Positions 14,144 through 16,226 of a DNA stretch of 16,226 bases are shown here, in pieces. The translations under genes and the position numbers were made by a program. How positions within the stretch are numbered: position 1 is the stretch's first letter; each line of letters opens with the position of its first letter. The stretch comes from PVC group bacterium (ex Bugula neritina AB1) (lineage in GTDB: Bacteria; GCA-001730085). A model generated the notes under the pieces. That model saw only the letters and a program-made list of their open reading frames with translations. It was not told the DNA's origin and ran no database searches. The stretch lies in NCBI GenBank assembly GCA_001730085.1, contig MDLB01000069.1, positions 1 through 16,226 of the forward strand, in the 5' to 3' direction.

Positions 14144-14177
14144 CATATAAAAGCCTAAACACAGTTGTTTTTATATG
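14144..14177. repeat. inverted repeat between pheS and pheT
   Basis: CATATAAAA (14144-14152) and TTTTATATG (14169-14177) are a perfect 9-bp inverted repeat with a 16-base loop. In the transcript this can form an AU-rich hairpin between the pheS stop and the pheT ribosome site. No T-run follows, so a terminator is unlikely; a processing or stability element, or an operator, is possible. Confidence 0.5.
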
Positions 14178-14222
14178 TTATGATTCACCTGATCGGACTT
14201 AAGAATATGAATTAAAGATTTT

Positions 14223-15230
14223 TCAAAAATTTTCTAAAAAATATAAATCGTTTTCGTAAAATAATCTAATATCTGTAACACCATAGATAAGCATCGCGAT
14301 TCTTTCGATCCCCAAGCCAAAAGCGAAGCCCGTCCACTCATCTGAATCATAGTTGACAGAGCGAAAAACCTCGGGGTCAACCATACCTGCTCCAGCGATT
14401 TCAAGCCAACCGGTATTAGAGCAGACGCGACAGTCCTTATTGTTGCCATCGCAGTTCATGCAGGAAATATCAACCTCTGCACTTGGCTCTGTGAAAGGAA
14501 AATAACTTGGGCGAAAACGAACCTTTACGTTAGATCCAAAAACCCCGTGTAAAAACATTTCGAGAACACCTTTTAAGTCTGCAAAGGAAATATCTTTATC
14601 AACTAGTAGGCCCTCGATTTGATGAAACATAGGTAAATGAGTAACATCGGAATCCCGACGGTAAACTTTTCCTGGAGCAATAATCCTTATAGGAGGAGAA
14701 GATTTTTCCATCGTGCGGATTTGTACAGGAGATGTGTGTGTTCTTAAAAGACCTTTGGGATTTAAATAGAAAGTGTCATGCATATCTTTTGCTGGATGAT
14801 CAGCAGGGATACCCAAAGCTTGAAAATTATAAAAATCTGTTTCTATGTCGGGACCTGTTTTTGATTCAAAGCCCATGCTTTTAAAGACATCAAGGCATTG
14901 CGACATAATTGTTCGTATGGGGTGTCGACGTGGCGGTTTTAATGACTCCCCTGGCAAGGTGAAATCTTCCAGTTTTGTATTTTTTTTAACCGAAGAACTT
15001 TTGGAATAGATAGAGATAGCTTTATTTAAACTTTGCTTCAGCTCATTGCCCAAACGGCCAAAGGCGGGACGAGACTCAGGAGGAACTTGGGAGAGATTCT
15101 TGAGATGCTTTGTTAAAACACCTTTTTTCCCTAAATACTTGATCCTGAAAGACTCGGCCTCATCTGAGTTGGTGACAGATTGGAGCTCTTCTAATGCTAA
15201 TTTCTTGATTTTTTCTAGTTCATCTAACAT
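14223..15230 (-). CDS. pheS: phenylalanine--tRNA ligase alpha subunit
   Basis: Catalytic class II subunit that activates phenylalanine and joins it to tRNA-Phe together with PheT. Its 335 residues are typical. Residues 1-85 form the N-terminal tRNA-binding coiled coil (MLDELEKIKKLALEE...). The catalytic core includes HPIRTIM at 103-109, GPDIETDFYNFQALG at 126-140, RTHTSPVQIR at 163-172, motif 2 KVYRRDSDVTHLPMFHQIEG at 188-207, FTEPSAEVD at 246-254 and motif 3 GFAFGLGIERIAM at 301-313. Cysteines C257, C260, C267 and C270 form a possible zinc knuckle, which I recall in PheS of several other phyla. The ATG at 15228-15230 has no ribosome site but lies seven bases after a strong -10 box, suggesting a leaderless message. 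Confidence 0.96.
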   Translation of the reverse strand: MLDELEKIKKLALEELQSVTNSDEAESFRIKYLGKKGVLTKHLKNLSQVPPESRPAFGRLGNELKQSLNKAISIYSKSSSVKKNTKLEDFTLPGESLKPPRRHPIRTIMSQCLDVFKSMGFESKTGPDIETDFYNFQALGIPADHPAKDMHDTFYLNPKGLLRTHTSPVQIRTMEKSSPPIRIIAPGKVYRRDSDVTHLPMFHQIEGLLVDKDISFADLKGVLEMFLHGVFGSNVKVRFRPSYFPFTEPSAEVDISCMNCDGNNKDCRVCSNTGWLEIAGAGMVDPEVFRSVNYDSDEWTGFAFGLGIERIAMLIYGVTDIRLFYENDLYFLENF

Positions 15231-15237
15231 GCGAGGG

Positions 15238-15267
15238 ATTGTAACATAAGTTTAGAGTTCTGCACAA
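15238..15267 (-). promoter_or_regulatory. extended -10 promoter of pheS, probably leaderless
   Basis: On the minus strand, TTGTGC (15262-15267), 18 bases, and TACAAT (15238-15243) with an upstream TG extended -10 motif. Only seven bases separate the -10 box from the pheS ATG at 15230, so transcription should begin at or next to the A of the start codon. Confidence 0.65.
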
Positions 15268-15271
15268 CTTT

Positions 15272-15306
15272 ACAATATCATTAGAGAATCTCTCATATTG
15301 TTTTTT
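15272..15306 (+). terminator. hairpin followed by T-run, plus strand
   Basis: ACAATAT (15272-15278) pairs with ATATTGT (15295-15301), with an inner AGAG/CTCT pair, and is followed by TTTTTT on the plus strand. It has the form of a rho-independent terminator for plus-strand transcripts. No plus-strand gene is seen upstream, so it may stop antisense transcription through pheS, or be chance. Confidence 0.35.
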
Positions 15307-15568
15307 CAAAGAAGATTTGAGAGCATTTTGAGATTCTTTAAAAATACCAACCATCCTTTAATTGAAATAAGTTGTACAATAATTTTTTTTATAAAAGAGT
15401 TTATCTTCTTCCTTAAGTAAAGATTTTTGTTTTCTTAACGTATAGAAGTATAAAAGGTTTTAAAAATATAAAAATTTATTTTGAAAAATATTTTTTTATG
15501 TTTTAAAAATGGAAGCAAGGATTCTTAAATATGAAAAAAATATATATTGATATGTCTATATGGTTTAT
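15307..15568. other. AT-rich region between pheS promoter and the right IS
   Basis: No gene is visible. The only clear structure is the segment at 15421-15452, an inverted, diverged copy of the IS left end. The 116 bp between that segment and the IS are almost pure A/T runs with no promoter or RNA gene that I trust. Confidence 0.45.
15421..15452 (-). repeat. inverted copy of the IS left end
   Basis: These 32 bases are the reverse complement of the IS left end at 15569-15600 with three mismatches, including the full terminal repeat (CTTAACGTATAGAAGTATA at 15434-15452) and 13 bases of the adjoining inner sequence. The match stops at the same outer boundary as the other two ends, supporting that boundary. 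It is probably the remains of an older insertion in opposite orientation. Confidence 0.65.
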
Positions 15569-15652
15569 TATACTGCTATACGTTAAGAAAGCAAAAAACT
15601 TTTTGAATATTTTTCCTTAGAAAAGAGATAATAATAATAAGGAGAAATGGAA

Positions 15653-15922
15653 ATGAATAAGAAAAAATATAAAGCAAAAGAACGGTAAATAATAGTACTT
15701 GATGGAATAAAGGGGAATGTAAGCTTGGGGGAATTATGCAATCAATATGGGATTTCACAACAAACCTATTATAATTGGAGAGATAGACTGCTATCTGAAG
15801 GGTCTAAAATTTTTTCCTATGGGGGAGTTGATAGAGAAAAAGAGGTTCTAAAACAAGAGGTGAGTCGTCTAAAAGAGACAGTAGGAGAGCTAACAATGGA
15901 GTTAAAAAAAAACGATTGGTAA
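15653..15922 (+). pseudogene. IS3-family OrfA, interrupted by an early stop codon
   Basis: OrfA binds the IS ends through a helix-turn-helix and forms the N-terminal half of the OrfAB transposase. The ATG at 15653-15655 has AAGGAG eight bases upstream, then reads MNKKKYKAKER and meets TAA at 15686-15688. The same frame then continues IIVLDGIKGNVSLGELCNQY without break to TAA at 15920-15922. This matches the usual OrfA N-terminus, so the stop replaces one sense codon (a CAA or AAA change would suffice). The helix-turn-helix LGELCNQYGISQQTYYNW and a leucine-zipper segment (EKEVLKQEVSRLKETVGEL) remain. A TTG at 15725 could restart translation but would remove the first helices. This copy is probably inactive unless supplied in trans. 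Confidence 0.7.
15904..15913 (+). other. programmed -1 frameshift site (A-run)
   Basis: Nine A residues followed by C at the end of orfA. The orfA frame reads through the run to a stop seven bases later (15920), while the -1 frame enters orfB, which has no start codon of its own after its last stop at 15832. This is the normal arrangement for making the OrfAB fusion in the IS3 family. Confidence 0.75.
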
Positions 15923-16226
15923 GGTCTAGAAAAAGGTCGGATAAGGTTAAGATTAGAGATGTTTTTTTATTAAAAAAAATAGACCTAATCAAGTCTGAAC
16001 ATCCTTATTGGGGCTACCGTAGAGTTTGGGCTTATATGAAATATATGAATAAAGAAAGCTTTGCTATGGCTAGAATTTATAGAATTATGAAAGAGAACAA
16101 TCTTTTATGTACGAAAAACAACAGACTTAGGGCTAAGAGAACTCCGCCTTACCCTTCTAAGCCTAAGGCAACTAAAAGAAATGAAGTCTGGGGTACTGAT
16201 ATGACTAAAATTAAAACCTCTTTAGG
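15904..16226 (+). CDS. IS3-family transposase OrfB, N-terminal part (partial)
   Basis: Reads in the -1 frame from the A-run to the window edge, about 107 residues. HPYWGYRRVWAYMKY at about 30-44 is the HTH_21 region that precedes the catalytic domain, and NEVWGTDMTKI near the end holds the first aspartate of the DDE triad. The remaining DDE residues lie outside the window. The left-edge fragment (1-159) would be the matching C-terminal end in another copy of the same IS; the two do not overlap, so identity cannot be checked here. Confidence 0.85.

Larger units (their letters stand above)
15569..16226 (+). mobile_element. IS3-family insertion sequence, left end (partial)
   Basis: Starts with the terminal repeat TATACTGCTATACGTTAAG (15569-15587), followed by a broken orfA, an A-run -1 frameshift site and the N-terminal part of orfB running off the window. 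The terminal repeat matches the right end at 160-178 (18 of 19). IS3 ends normally begin with TG; the outer TATAC may be part of the repeat or a preferred target. The orientation is the same as that of the left-edge copy. Confidence 0.8.

Noticed and set aside
14234-14449. Second minus-strand frame inside pheS
   Set aside because: It overlaps the conserved motif 3 region of pheS in another frame and has no own signals.
15272-15306. Reading the hairpin plus T-run as the terminator of pheS or as a T-box/attenuator for pheST
   Set aside because: pheS is transcribed on the other strand and starts downstream of this hairpin at about 15230, so the structure is not within its message and the T-run faces the wrong way.
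15904-15922. Treating the orfA/orfB break as a disabling frameshift
   Set aside because: A long A-run at the overlap with orfB in the -1 frame is the normal expression signal of IS3-family elements; the damaging change in this copy is the stop at 15686.
1-16226. Composite transposon carrying accessory cargo, or a defence island
   Set aside because: The intact genes between the IS pieces are mainly housekeeping (pheS, pheT, ruvB, greA, speE, cysE) plus envelope proteins, with no toxin, nuclease, restriction or CRISPR genes.

Overview
This AT-rich window carries a run of thirteen intact protein genes, all on the minus strand, so it is read from right to left. The two window edges lie inside partial copies of an IS3-family insertion sequence on the plus strand. 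The best guess for the source is an uncultivated Gram-negative-type bacterium, probably Candidatus Omnitrophota or a relative. The reasons are the 565-residue exported protein with the IHIQDAHCN, VEGSEG and GGFH motifs, which I associate with that phylum, the outer-membrane-style lipoprotein and TPR proteins, and a PheT that lacks its OB-fold domain. This placement rests on recall, not on a search.

Layout in transcription order: pheS (behind a strong extended -10 promoter placed so that its mRNA should be leaderless) and a shortened pheT; then a decayed IS200/IS605-type element (the last part of tnpB plus its right-end/omega-RNA-like hairpin) in the roughly 310 bp before ruvB; ruvB; a membrane-anchored coiled-coil protein; the 565-residue exported protein with its own promoter; then an apparent operon of a eukaryotic-type S-adenosylmethionine decarboxylase, spermidine synthase (speE), greA and a TPR protein that overlap or lie close together; a LOG-family (TIGR00730-like) nucleotide hydrolase; then a second promoter serving a small secreted protein, and after it a lipoprotein, a membrane-anchored TPR protein, a PilZ-like protein and serine O-acetyltransferase (cysE).

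Functionally the window mixes housekeeping (tRNA-Phe charging, Holliday junction migration, transcript cleavage, cysteine precursor synthesis) with a two-gene spermidine module and several envelope proteins of unknown role. The decarboxylase makes decarboxylated AdoMet, which SpeE uses to turn putrescine into spermidine. The decarboxylase is of the animal/plant/fungal family, not the short bacterial SpeD, and its catalytic residues can all be placed.

Mobile DNA: the left edge has the C-terminal end of an IS3 OrfB and its right inverted repeat. The right edge has the left inverted repeat, an orfA broken by an early stop, an A-tract -1 frameshift site and the N-terminal part of OrfB. The two ends share a 19-bp terminal inverted repeat with one mismatch, so they look like two copies of one element in the same orientation. 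I found no CRISPR array, tRNA, rRNA or defence system, and I do not see a convincing new multi-gene system. The most unusual items are the eukaryotic-type decarboxylase, the truncated pheT and the tnpB remnant abutting ruvB.
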